A DNA stretch of 64,000 nucleotides from the NCBI GenBank assembly GCA_900471515.1, contig UCFC01000004.1, positions 1 through 64,000 on the forward strand. Reading direction: 5' to 3'. Of this stretch, positions 45,902 to 54,474 are shown in pieces. The stretch comes from Hyphomicrobiales bacterium. Its GTDB lineage: Bacteria; Pseudomonadota; Alphaproteobacteria; Rhizobiales; Rhizobiaceae. A program made the translations under genes and the position numbers. The notes beneath the pieces are model-generated. The model had not been told where the DNA came from and made no database searches. It saw only the letters and a program-made list of their open reading frames with translations. Each line of letters starts with the position of its first letter. Within the stretch, counting starts at the first letter, position 1.

Positions 45902-46807
45902 TCAGGCGATGGCGCGCGAGCGGCGATGGAGTCGGCCATCGAGTATGACAAGCCCGGCGCCGATCAGCGCCATGCCGGCGATGTCAGTCATTTCCAGCCG
46001 CTCGCCCAGAAACAGGAAGCCGAGAAGGATCGCGCCCGGCGGCACGAGCAGCGTCACCAGCGACGCGTTGGTGGCGCCAGCCGCGGCCATGATACGGAAG
46101 TAGAGAATATATCCGAAGGCGGTGGACAGAAGCGCAATTGCCAGAATGGCCGCTACGGCATTGACCGACGGCATGGCAAGCGTCCAGGGGTGATCCATGA
46201 CGAGCGACAGCGGCAGGGCGACGAGCGAGGAGGCCGTCAGCTGGCCGGCGGCGATGACGGGCGGTGCGACGCTCCGGAAACGCTTGCCGTAGGTCGCGGC
46301 AAATCCGTAGGAAACGGCTGCGATAACCGGCAGCAGGAGCGCCCAGAGGGGCACGCCGCCGCCAGCGGTGACGCCGGGGCCGATGAGGATGACCGTGCCG
46401 AGCAGGCCGGTAAGGCAGCCGACGATCTTGGCGGTGGAGAGCTTCTCGTCCGATGTCAGGTAATTGGCGATCAGCACCGTCCAGATCGGCGTCGTGGCGT
46501 TGAGAATGGCGGCGAGGCCGGCGCCGATCCGCGTCTGGCCGAAGAAGATCAGGGCATGGGGCAGGGCATTGTTGAGGATGCCGAGAACGAGGAATTCGCG
46601 CCAGCGGCTCTTCAGCAGCGGATAGATGCCGAAACGTCCGCCGATATAGACATGCAGCGCAAGGGCGGCGATCGAGAGGCGCAGGAAGACGAGGGTCAGC
46701 GGCGGCACTTCTCCAACCGCGATGCGCGCGAAGAAGAAGGAGCCGCCCCAGATCAGGCCGAGCAGGGCAAGTAGCCCCCAGGTCAGAGCACCCATTTTCT
46801 GTTCCAC
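45902..46807 (-). CDS. DMT-superfamily EamA transporter
   Basis: 301-aa inner-membrane transporter with two EamA repeats, starting GLLALLGLIWGGSFFFARIA (helix 1). The GTG at 46807 has a GGAGG seven bases upstream; the ATG at 46795 is an alternative. FLGERLEMTDIAG near the C-terminus matches the second-repeat consensus. About ten hydrophobic segments are visible. Substrate is unknown. The gene stands alone on the minus strand between a 25-aa peptide gene and the MltB-type gene. Confidence 0.85.
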   Translation of the reverse strand: MEQKMGALTWGLLALLGLIWGGSFFFARIAVGEVPPLTLVFLRLSIAALALHVYIGGRFGIYPLLKSRWREFLVLGILNNALPHALIFFGQTRIGAGLAAILNATTPIWTVLIANYLTSDEKLSTAKIVGCLTGLLGTVILIGPGVTAGGGVPLWALLLPVIAAVSYGFAATYGKRFRSVAPPVIAAGQLTASSLVALPLSLVMDHPWTLAMPSVNAVAAILAIALLSTAFGYILYFRIMAAAGATNASLVTLLVPPGAILLGFLFLGERLEMTDIAGMALIGAGLVILDGRLHRRSRAIA

Positions 46808-46899
46808 GCCGATTCCTCCCGTTTCGGGCAGGTTTAGCCGATCGGCGGCAGGCCGCCACCCGATTCATGCGCTCGCGTGGCGACAGGGATCTTCAGCGC

Positions 46900-48126
46900 T
46901 CAGAGCGCGCCGAGGAGGGCAGGGGTCGCCCAGCCGTCGGCCGGCATGCCGAGGCGCAGCTGCTCCTTCTGGATCGCGACACGGGTGCCGGAGCCGAGGA
47001 TGCCGTCGATTTCGCCGACATCGTGGCCGAGCGAGTCGAGCTTCGTCTGCAGCTGTTTCATCTGGTCGTTGGAAAGGCCCTGCTCAGGCGTGCCCTTCTG
47101 GTAGGTCGGGGCGCCGGAAAGGCGGGTCGCGAAATAGGCGGCGGAGGTCGTGTAGATGAACGACTTGTTCCATTCCAGATAGATCTTGAAGTTCGGATAG
47201 GCGATGAAGGCCGGCCCGAGGCGGCCCTGCGGCAGAACGAGATCGCCTTCGAGATTGGCGAAGGCTGTATTGCCGTCGCGCGGCTTGACGCCGAGGCTGA
47301 ACCATTCGCCTGCGGTCATCGTGCCGCCGAGGCCGGATTTTTCCCAGGGCAGGTCATCCGGCACGGTGACTTCCTGCAGCCAGGGCTGGCCGCGTTCGAA
47401 GCCCAGGTGCTGGATGAACTTGGCCGCCGTCAGGATCGCATCCGGGCCGCTCTGCTTGAGGCGCACATGGCCGTCGCCATCGCCGTCCATGCCATAGGCG
47501 ACGATATCGCGCGGCAGCATCTGCACCTGGCCGATTTCGCCGGCCCAGGCGCCGGTATTGGTCTGCGGGTCGAGGTCGCCGTGCTGGACCATCTCGATGA
47601 GGGCGATCAGCTGCGGGCGGAAGAGTTCCGGGCGGCGGCAGTCATGCGAGAGCGTCACCAGCGCGTTGCGCGTGTTGAAATCGCCCTGAACGGCGCCGAA
47701 ATCCGTCTCCATCGCCCAGAAGGCGGTGATGACGCCGGCGGGAACGCCGAATTCCTGCTCGGCGCGGGCGAAGACATCGGCATATTGCTTCATCTTCTGG
47801 CGGCCGATGTCGAGGCGGGCCTGGCTGACGGTGCGCTGCGAGAATTCCAGGAAGGTCTGGCGGAAGACGCCCTGGGCGCGGTCGCGGCTCAGAACCTTGG
47901 GGTCGATCTCGGCACCGGCGAGTGCCTTGTCGGCCGCCTCGGCGCTGGCGCCGGCTGCGATCGCGTCCTTCTTGACGCCGTCGAGGAAGGCGGAGAGATC
48001 GCCGCCGCAGGGGGCAGCCGGAACTGGAGCTGCCGTATCCGGCGCCTGCTGGGCGGCAGCGCCTGTCGCTAGCGCGCAGGCAAACAGAAGGGCAAGTGCA
48101 GAGCGGCCTTTAAGCGAGCGGTGCAT
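46900..48126 (-). CDS. MltB-family lytic murein transglycosylase
   Basis: 408-aa periplasmic lytic transglycosylase of the MltB (family 3) type. A Sec signal peptide (1-25) is cleaved near AAA-QQ, with no lipobox, so it is the soluble form. The catalytic Glu is Glu140 in WAMETDFGAVQG; QVQMLPRDIVAYGMDGDGDG carries the family's downstream motif. The C-terminal 60 residues (about 345-408) are a PG_binding_1 repeat (KLDSLGHDVGEIDGILGSGT). It cleaves MurNAc-GlcNAc links with 1,6-anhydro product. It is one of five wall-cleaving enzymes within 11 kb. Confidence 0.92.
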   Translation of the reverse strand: MHRSLKGRSALALLFACALATGAAAQQAPDTAAPVPAAPCGGDLSAFLDGVKKDAIAAGASAEAADKALAGAEIDPKVLSRDRAQGVFRQTFLEFSQRTVSQARLDIGRQKMKQYADVFARAEQEFGVPAGVITAFWAMETDFGAVQGDFNTRNALVTLSHDCRRPELFRPQLIALIEMVQHGDLDPQTNTGAWAGEIGQVQMLPRDIVAYGMDGDGDGHVRLKQSGPDAILTAAKFIQHLGFERGQPWLQEVTVPDDLPWEKSGLGGTMTAGEWFSLGVKPRDGNTAFANLEGDLVLPQGRLGPAFIAYPNFKIYLEWNKSFIYTTSAAYFATRLSGAPTYQKGTPEQGLSNDQMKQLQTKLDSLGHDVGEIDGILGSGTRVAIQKEQLRLGMPADGWATPALLGAL

Positions 48127-48208
48127 GAAACGATCCTCGTGAAATCACATAGAATCCCGTCGCTTTCCCAGAGGAATGTGACGGAAGCAAGAAAGACGGT
48201 GCACGTTA

Positions 48209-49006
48209 CTAAGAATTTCTATCCTTGGAAACGTCCGCCACCCAGTTGTTCCAGTTTTTCGCGGAACCGGCAAAGACATTGATGTCGGTCGGCCCCTTGA
48301 TGCCGGGGATGACGCCTGTCGACGTATATTGCCAGAAGGCCCAGCGGCGATCGGCATAGGTCACTTCGGGGTGTTTGGCGGTCGAGCGCACCCAGAAGTG
48401 ATAGTCCTGGAAGTATCCGGCGAGATTGTCGCGGTGGAAATCCACCGAAGTATAGATGATCGGCCGCTTGCCGTAATAGGCCTCCAGGCGATCCATGAAG
48501 CGCTGCATTTCCGAGCGGACGGTTGCCGGATCCGGGCGGAAGCGGCAGGTCTTCGATTCCGCGTTCCATTCCACATCGAGCACCGGCGGCAGGCGCATGG
48601 ATTGCTTCGGCACGTTGCGGATGAACCAGTCGGCCTGGTCGTCGGCGGAAGAGCAGAAATAGTAGAAGTGATAGGGCGCGTGCGGAATGCCGGCGGAAGC
48701 GGCCTCGCGCCAATATTCGTCAAAACGCGGGTCGAGCCTGTCCTTGCCTTCGGTCGCCTTGATGAAGGCGAAGGCGACGCCGGATTTGCGCACCGTCTGC
48801 CAGTCGATATCGCCCTGCCATTTGGAGATGTCGATGCCGTGGATGGGGTTCTGCTGCGGGCGCTTGGCGCCGAAATCCTGGGGATCGGTATCCTTGAAGC
48901 GCGTCTTCGGCTTTATGGAAGCGGTTTCGAGATAGTCGTAACCCGTGGAGCTGCAACCGGCGAGCAGCAGGGCAAGCGGCAGGACGCAAAACAGAAGCCG
49001 ACGCAT
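48209..49006 (-). CDS. GH25-family lysozyme lipoprotein
   Basis: 265-aa glycoside hydrolase family 25 protein. The ATG at 49006 gives a lipoprotein signal (MRRLLFCVLPLALLLAGCSS) with lipobox LAGC; longer in-frame starts lie 11 codons upstream. GH25 signatures: GIDISKWQGDIDW (about 59-71), FAFIKATEG, and a later DVEWNAESKT near 143, giving the Asp/Glu pair expected of this family. A GH25 lysozyme in a Gram-negative periplasm is less common than transglycosylases and may be used in remodelling or defence. Confidence 0.88.
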   Translation of the reverse strand: MRRLLFCVLPLALLLAGCSSTGYDYLETASIKPKTRFKDTDPQDFGAKRPQQNPIHGIDISKWQGDIDWQTVRKSGVAFAFIKATEGKDRLDPRFDEYWREAASAGIPHAPYHFYYFCSSADDQADWFIRNVPKQSMRLPPVLDVEWNAESKTCRFRPDPATVRSEMQRFMDRLEAYYGKRPIIYTSVDFHRDNLAGYFQDYHFWVRSTAKHPEVTYADRRWAFWQYTSTGVIPGIKGPTDINVFAGSAKNWNNWVADVSKDRNS

Positions 49007-49126
49007 GAATATTCCGTCGTGATGATGGATCTGCCCCACAGCCTGACCTTCGAAAACACGCGCCCAGCAGAGGGAATAACCCTCTTTTCCAATATCAACG
49101 TAAAAAATTGGTTATTTACAAGCGAA

Positions 49127-49798
49127 TTATGAGCGCTTGCTGATAATCGCCGCACGCCAGGCGTAACCCCCGCCGATCGTCTCGAACGACAGGCGTGCGC
49201 CGTTTTCGGCCGCTTGTCCTTCCAGAACCTGGCGCAGGTTGGCGCGCGGCGTGACATGGAACTTGGCGAGCCAGGCCTGCAGAAGCTTGCGGAACCAGGC
49301 CGGCAGGCCTTCCTGCTGGCCGAAATCGACGATGTGGAGCTGCCCGCCGGGATTGAGCGCCGCGATCGAGGCGTCCACCGCGCGTTCCCAATCCGGGATC
49401 ATCGAGAGCGCGTAGGATATCAGGATGCGGTCGAAACCGCTGGCACCGAATTCGCGCGGCGTATAGGCGGTCGCATCCGCCACACGGAAATCCGGGATGG
49501 TCGCCTTGGTGGCGAAGGTCTTGCGCGCCGAGATCAGCATTTCCTGGGAAATGTCGAGACCGTAGAGCCTCGCCGTCGGGAAATGCCTGTGGGCGAGCGC
49601 CATGTTGCGGCCGGTGCCGCAGCCGACTTCGAGCAGCGTGCCGCCTTCGGGAACGTCGAGGTTACGGATCGTGCGGTCGCGGCCGAGAAGGTAATATTTG
49701 CGGGTGAGATCGTAGAAATGGCGCTGGTAGCGGTACATGCCGTCCATCAGGTCGGCATGTTCCTCGCTCTTGACGGTCATTTCGCTCGCTTCGCTCAC
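49127..49798 (-). CDS. btaB: Diacylglyceryl-homoserine N-methyltransferase BtaB
   Basis: 223-aa SAM-dependent methyltransferase with motif I LLEVGCGTGRN (about 55-65) and YALSMIPDWERAVDAS (about 131-146). It is paired with BtaA by a four-base overlap (GTG start within the BtaA stop region), exactly the rhizobial btaA-btaB arrangement. It adds three methyl groups to diacylglyceryl-homoserine to make the phosphorus-free betaine lipid DGTS. The GTG at 49798 is the coupled start; an ATG six codons later is an alternative. In Sinorhizobium this pathway serves phosphate starvation. Confidence 0.9.
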   Translation of the reverse strand: MSEASEMTVKSEEHADLMDGMYRYQRHFYDLTRKYYLLGRDRTIRNLDVPEGGTLLEVGCGTGRNMALAHRHFPTARLYGLDISQEMLISARKTFATKATIPDFRVADATAYTPREFGASGFDRILISYALSMIPDWERAVDASIAALNPGGQLHIVDFGQQEGLPAWFRKLLQAWLAKFHVTPRANLRQVLEGQAAENGARLSFETIGGGYAWRAAIISKRS

Positions 49799-51039
49799 GC
49801 CTTCTTCCCGTAGATATGGAAGCCGCCGTAGATTGCCGAGCGGTCCTGGGTGGTCATCTCACGCGACTGTTCTTCGAAATAATGCCACTGCTCGCGGATT
49901 TCAGGGGCGAGGCGGCCTTCGATGATGCTCTTTTCGGCGGCCGTGCGGAAGATCACGCGCGCGCCTTCGCGGGCGGTGCGGGTGATCTCGCGCCAGACAT
50001 CGTTGAGCTGCTGGTCGGTCATCCAGTCCTGCGCGTCGAGCAGGATATAACGGTCGCGCGATGCGGCGGGCTCGCCGGCCAGCAGCTCGGTGAAGCTTGC
50101 ATGGTGGACGTTGACGCGATCGACATTGGCGCGGATCACGTCATAGTGCTCCGGCTTCAGGTAGGTCGGCAGCGGGCCTTCGTCGCCATCGGCATAACGG
50201 CGCGCGAAAGCCTGCCAGGCGAAATAGTTGTCGCGCATCGGGAAATGGCAGGCGAGCTTTTCCAGGCGATGCTTGAGGACCGGCGCGATGGAATTGTCGG
50301 CGGCAAGGCTGGCGAGCTCGTCATATTGCTGCGGCGGGATGCCGAGGCCGAAAAGCGAGCTCTTGCGGTTGGTGATCCAGCGCACGACCGGCTTTTCGAA
50401 GAGGGGAGCGATCTGATCGTCGAAGAACTGGCGCTGCTCGCGGATGGAGCGGGCCTTGGTCATTTCCTGCAGCTTGACGCCATGCAGGCGGGCCAGCAGA
50501 TGGGCGGCGCCGATGAAGCGGCCGAGCAGGCCGGTTTCATAGATGTTGCGGTCGAAGACGGTGACGCGACGGCGGCCGAACTTGCGGGTGTTCCAGTAGG
50601 CGCGGGTCGTATTGTCGAGATTGGGCGACAGATAGCGGTCGAAAACCCGGCTGTTCGACTTCTCGTTCGGCATGGCCAGGAAGCGCACGAGATCGGCGTG
50701 GCTCGGCAGGTTCTTGAAGGCGGCAAGCTTCAGCCTGTTCAGCGCGATATGGTGCGGATTGAGATCGACCACGTCGATCGAAGCCGGCGCCTTGGAGAGG
50801 TAGGCGAGCATGTTGCAGCCGCCGGAACCGATCGTGACGATGCGGTGATTGGGCTTCAGCTCCATCGCCTGCATGTCGAGATCGGGGTCCTCCCAGATCT
50901 GCGGGTAGACAAGGCCGGAAAAGAGAAGGCCGAAGAGACGCTCGGAGAAGCCGTCCTTGGAAAAAGCCTTGTGGCGGAGAAGCGCTGCCTTGAGTTTCCG
51001 GTTCTTGCGGAAGCCGGTATCCGGTGCAAATTCCGACAT
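49795..51039 (-). CDS. btaA: SAM:diacylglycerol 3-amino-3-carboxypropyltransferase BtaA
   Basis: 414-aa DUF3419/BtaA-family enzyme that transfers the 3-amino-3-carboxypropyl group of SAM to diacylglycerol, the first DGTS step. Supporting segments: GLLFSGLVYPQIWEDP (about 36-51), VTIGSGGCNMLAYLSKAP (SAM site, about 70-87), VDLNPHHIALNRLKL, and YILLDAQDWMTDQQLNDVW late in the protein. An AAAAGGTGA ribosome site lies upstream. A degenerate Pho-box candidate is 45-62 bases before the start. The gene is divergent from the serine hydrolase. Confidence 0.93.
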   Translation of the reverse strand: MSEFAPDTGFRKNRKLKAALLRHKAFSKDGFSERLFGLLFSGLVYPQIWEDPDLDMQAMELKPNHRIVTIGSGGCNMLAYLSKAPASIDVVDLNPHHIALNRLKLAAFKNLPSHADLVRFLAMPNEKSNSRVFDRYLSPNLDNTTRAYWNTRKFGRRRVTVFDRNIYETGLLGRFIGAAHLLARLHGVKLQEMTKARSIREQRQFFDDQIAPLFEKPVVRWITNRKSSLFGLGIPPQQYDELASLAADNSIAPVLKHRLEKLACHFPMRDNYFAWQAFARRYADGDEGPLPTYLKPEHYDVIRANVDRVNVHHASFTELLAGEPAASRDRYILLDAQDWMTDQQLNDVWREITRTAREGARVIFRTAAEKSIIEGRLAPEIREQWHYFEEQSREMTTQDRSAIYGGFHIYGKKA

Positions 51040-51083
51040 GAGTCTGTCACCTTTTTAGCGTTCAGGGCGTGTAACCCGGCTCT

Positions 51084-51101
51084 GCTACAGTTTGATGACG
51101 A
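51084..51101 (-). promoter_or_regulatory. Degenerate Pho box before btaA
   Basis: On the minus strand TCGTCAT-CAAA-CTGTAGC matches the CTGTCAT-N4-CTGTCAC rhizobial Pho box in 10 of 14 positions with the correct spacer, 45-62 bases upstream of btaA. btaA of Sinorhizobium is known to be PhoB-controlled, which makes the position meaningful despite the weak match. Confidence 0.4.
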
Positions 51102-51236
51102 GCCCTGTGGGCCAGGGCCTGCATCGATATCAGCGCGGAGTTCCGCGAAATTTGAAGTCGATTGAAGCACTTCTTTTCGCTTCGCTCTTTTCGCGGGCCG
51201 GGTTTCCTGCTTCTCTCCGCACTCGTGGAGGATTGC

Positions 51237-52628
51237 ATGCGAGTTGTTCTGCGTATTGTCAGGGGCCTTGCCCTGCTTGTCGTTCTCATCGTCATCGGCG
51301 GGGGCGCGTGGCTTGCCGTCAGCCCGCCTGAGCTTTTGAAGGTGGGCAACGGTTATGCCGCCAAGATCGTCTGCTCCAATGTCTTCATTGCCGGCCGCGA
51401 TCCCGACGCCGTGCTCTATGACGACGTGCAGGCGCCGGGAAACCCGCTGCTCAGGCTGATGCGCGTCGAGGTCGACCGGGACAGCGGGCGGGTGACATCG
51501 CGGTTCATGGGCATGTTTGCGCCGAGCTATGCGCTCTATCGCGGCGCGCTCGGCTGCACGAGCGTGCCGGACGGCGACTTCGATGCCGCCGCCCGTGCCG
51601 CGCCGCTGGTGCCGGCACCGCAGACGGGCGAAAACGATGCGGTCTGGCCGGAGGGCGAGCGCGTGGACGCCGCGGACGGCAATGCCGGGGTCGCTGCCCT
51701 TCTTTCCGATCCCGAACTTGCCGGGCCCGCCATGCGGGCGATGGTTGTCGTGCAGGATGGCCGCATCATTGCCGAGCGCTACGGGCCGGGCTTTTCCGCC
51801 GGCACGCCGCTGATCGGCTGGTCGATGACGAAGACGGTGAATGCCGCGCTGATTGGCCGGCTGATGCTGTCGGGCAAGATCTCCTTCGACGATACGCATC
51901 TTTTGCCGCAATGGGCCAAGGATGCGCGCGGCGATATCAAGCTCTCCGATCTGCTGGGCATGGAAAGCGGGCTCGCCTTCAACGAGGATTATGGCGCCGT
52001 CGCCGATGTGACGCGCATGCTCTATCTCGATCCCGACATGGTTTCCCTGCCGGCCGGCTCGCCTCTGCTGGCGGCTCCCGGCACGGATTTCCACTATTCC
52101 AGCGGCACGGCCGTGCTTCTGTCGCGTATCTGGATGAACAAGGTCGGCGATCCGCAAGCCGCCTTCGACTATCCGCGCGACGCGCTGTTTTCTCCGCTCG
52201 GCATGACGAGCGCCGTTTTCGAGGCCGACCAACGCGGCACCTTCGCGGGCAGTTCCTATCTCTATGCCACCGGACACGACTGGGCGCGTTTCGGCCAGTT
52301 CCTGCTGCAGGACGGCGTGTGGAACGGCCAGAGGCTTCTGCCGGAGGGCTTCGTTGCGATGATGCGCACGCCGACGGCGAGTTCTAACGGCAAATATACC
52401 CAGGGCCAGGCCTGGCTTGCCGGGCCGGGCGGCGGGACGAGCGCCGAATTCGGCCTACCGCAGGATACGTTCTGGCTGCAGGGCCATGACGGCCAGACGG
52501 TGGCGATCGTTCCGTCGGCCAATCTCGTCTTCGTGCGCATGGGATTGACGCCGAGCTGGCTGCGCTACAGGCCGCAGATCGTGCTGAAGGAAATTCTCAA
52601 CGCGCTTCAATCGGCCAAAGCCGGCTGA
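51237..52628 (+). CDS. Beta-lactamase-family serine hydrolase
   Basis: 463-aa serine hydrolase of the beta-lactamase/class C esterase fold, with an N-terminal membrane anchor (about residues 5-25, GLALLVVLIVIGGGAW). The ATG at 51237 has GGAGG five bases upstream. The catalytic motifs are SMTK with Ser196 and Lys199, the YSSG motif with Tyr287, and HDGQ near the C-terminus as the expected third motif. Family members include D-aminopeptidases, esterases and carboxypeptidases. It faces away from btaA and has no operon partner. Confidence 0.87.
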   Translation: MRVVLRIVRGLALLVVLIVIGGGAWLAVSPPELLKVGNGYAAKIVCSNVFIAGRDPDAVLYDDVQAPGNPLLRLMRVEVDRDSGRVTSRFMGMFAPSYALYRGALGCTSVPDGDFDAAARAAPLVPAPQTGENDAVWPEGERVDAADGNAGVAALLSDPELAGPAMRAMVVVQDGRIIAERYGPGFSAGTPLIGWSMTKTVNAALIGRLMLSGKISFDDTHLLPQWAKDARGDIKLSDLLGMESGLAFNEDYGAVADVTRMLYLDPDMVSLPAGSPLLAAPGTDFHYSSGTAVLLSRIWMNKVGDPQAAFDYPRDALFSPLGMTSAVFEADQRGTFAGSSYLYATGHDWARFGQFLLQDGVWNGQRLLPEGFVAMMRTPTASSNGKYTQGQAWLAGPGGGTSAEFGLPQDTFWLQGHDGQTVAIVPSANLVFVRMGLTPSWLRYRPQIVLKEILNALQSAKAG

Positions 52629-52651
52629 AGCCTGTCACCGACGATATTGTA

Positions 52652-53620
52652 TCAGTAATTGCCCTGGGCGATGTCGGTCATGCCCTTACGCTTGGCGTCG
52701 TAATAATAACCGCGCGCATAAAGACGAACGGCGTCGTCTTCCTTCTTGTCGGCCACCTGCCAGGCGCCCTGCAGGTACTTGCCAGCATATTTGATATTGG
52801 TTTCGGCGTCGAAGAGGCCGGCAGGGTTGCCGTCGTAACCCATCGATTTTGCGGTATTGTACTTGATCTGCATGAGACCGAAGTAGCCGCGCTTGTTGTA
52901 GGCCTTGGAATTGTAGCGGCTCTCGCGGTGAACGACGCGGTGGAGCAGCGATTCCGGAATCTCGTAGAGTTTGGAATATTTGGTGATGAGCTTGCTGATG
53001 ATGCTCTTTTCGACGGTCGGCGCATCGTCGCTGTCGTCATCGCTGAACATCGGCGGAGCGGCCGGCGGGTCGATCGGGCCGGATTCGTCGAAGCCGTAGT
53101 CCATGGTGAAGCGCGGCGTGGTATCGACGGCGGCAAGGGCCGCGAGCGCGCCGTTCTGCGGCGTCGTGGCCGCGAAGGCAAGCTGCGTCGACGGGCTGGC
53201 GGGAGAAGCCGGCCGCGGCGTCGGGATGACGGACTGGATCGCCGTCATTTCCGGTGTGAGCGGAATGGGCGCATAGCCGTTGGCGGCAACCTGCTGGACA
53301 GCGCCCTGCACGGCGAAATCGCCGGCCTGCTGCTGGACGGGGGAGACGACATTCGGCATGGCGGCTGCGGCAAGTACGGGCGCGCCGGCCATTGCCTGCG
53401 GATCGAGGGTGGCGACGGCCGGGCCGTTTGCGCCTTCGGCGGTCGGGATGGCGGCAAGCGTCGCATCCTCGCCCGGTTTCGGCATCGGAATGACGGTCTG
53501 TTCGGCGGTCAGCTCGGCCTGAGAGGTGTATTCGACGCTCGCGCATCCGGAAATGACGCCGCAGAGCATGGTGGAGACCACGAGGCTGCGTTTCAGGCCG
53601 GAAAATCCGATCGCTACCAT
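52652..53620 (-). CDS. SLT-type lytic transglycosylase lipoprotein
   Basis: 322-aa lipoprotein. The signal (residues 1-26) ends in lipobox VISGC with Cys26. The N-terminal two thirds are disordered Pro/Ala/Gln-rich linker. The C-terminal SLT domain (about 205-320) has the catalytic Glu233 in HRESRYNS, FGLMQIKYNTAKSMGY and ETNIKYAGKYLQGA, all typical of family 1 transglycosylases. The ribosome site is weak. It resembles the SLT gene at 57.9 kb in its catalytic core, suggesting paralogy. Confidence 0.88.
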   Translation of the reverse strand: MVAIGFSGLKRSLVVSTMLCGVISGCASVEYTSQAELTAEQTVIPMPKPGEDATLAAIPTAEGANGPAVATLDPQAMAGAPVLAAAAMPNVVSPVQQQAGDFAVQGAVQQVAANGYAPIPLTPEMTAIQSVIPTPRPASPASPSTQLAFAATTPQNGALAALAAVDTTPRFTMDYGFDESGPIDPPAAPPMFSDDDSDDAPTVEKSIISKLITKYSKLYEIPESLLHRVVHRESRYNSKAYNKRGYFGLMQIKYNTAKSMGYDGNPAGLFDAETNIKYAGKYLQGAWQVADKKEDDAVRLYARGYYYDAKRKGMTDIAQGNY

Positions 53621-53740
53621 TCTCTCACTTTCGTGAACCGCGCCGCCCCGGCAGCGTCTTAAAAGTTATCAAATACCTTAAGCCCAGGGACAGGCATTAA
53701 CCTATTCGTGGCTTTCCGGCAACCACCGAATATTATTAGA

Positions 53741-53780
53741 GCCTTTCCCGGCAGAATGCTGCAATCTGACCGGGAAAGGC
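53741..53780 (-). terminator. Long hairpin after the LysE-type gene
   Basis: Eleven-base arms GCCTTTCCCGG and CCGGGAAAGGC with an 18-base inner loop. It ends one base before the stop of the LysE-family gene, so it may act in termination of that minus-strand gene, without a clear T-run. Confidence 0.5.
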
Positions 53781-53781
53781 C

Positions 53782-54417
53782 CTAAGCTGCAATACGGCGA
53801 TACCCGGCCGTTACGGCGCCGGCTGCGATGAGAAGAGTGCCGCCGGTACGGTTGACGGCGCGCTGCACGTTGGCCTTGCGAATCAGGCCGCGGGCCGCAT
53901 GGGCGGCGAGCGCGTAGCAGGAGGCGTTGATGGTGGCGAGCACGAGGAATGTCGCTTCCATGACCAGCATCTGATTGAAGAAGGGGAGGGCCGGGTTGAG
54001 GAACTGCGGCACGAAGGCCACGAAGAAGACGATGCTCTTCGGGTTCAGCGCCGTCACCACATAGGCGTGCAGGAAGATCCGCAACGACTTTTCTTCCGGC
54101 AGGTTGTCGTTGTCGGCAATGTGTTCGCCGACGATCGGCGCCCGCCAGAGCTTGATTCCCAGCCAGATCAGATAGGCGCCGCCGATCCATTTCAACACGG
54201 TGAACAGCGTCGCGGATGCGGCAAGCAGGGCGCCCAGTCCGAAAAGCGACGCCGTCATGGCGGTGAAATCGCCAAGCGCCACGCCCGAAACGGTCGCCAG
54301 CGCCGTTTTCCGGCCATGACCAAGCGCATAGGAAACGACCAGCAGAATGGTCGGTCCCGGTATGGCGAGCATGATGGCGGATGCGGCCGCAAAGGCGAAC
54401 CAGGCTTCAAGCGACAT
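53782..54417 (-). CDS. LysE/RhtB-family exporter
   Basis: 211-aa inner-membrane exporter of the LysE/RhtB family. Six hydrophobic helices are visible. The N-terminal signature PGPTILLVVSYALGHGRKTALATVSGVALGD (about 20-50) is characteristic. An AGGAGGAG site precedes the ATG. By family it exports basic amino acids, homoserine lactones or similar metabolites; the substrate cannot be told from sequence. Confidence 0.88.
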   Translation of the reverse strand: MSLEAWFAFAAASAIMLAIPGPTILLVVSYALGHGRKTALATVSGVALGDFTAMTASLFGLGALLAASATLFTVLKWIGGAYLIWLGIKLWRAPIVGEHIADNDNLPEEKSLRIFLHAYVVTALNPKSIVFFVAFVPQFLNPALPFFNQMLVMEATFLVLATINASCYALAAHAARGLIRKANVQRAVNRTGGTLLIAAGAVTAGYRRIAA

Positions 54418-54474
54418 GGAATCTCCTCCTATTCCTGGAGAACAAGCAAAGACACCATATTAGCCATCCGTCAA

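Noticed and set aside
51040..51052. CTGTCAC next to the btaA ribosome site as the Pho box
   Set aside because: No second unit at an 11-base period; the repeat at 51084 has better spacing and position.
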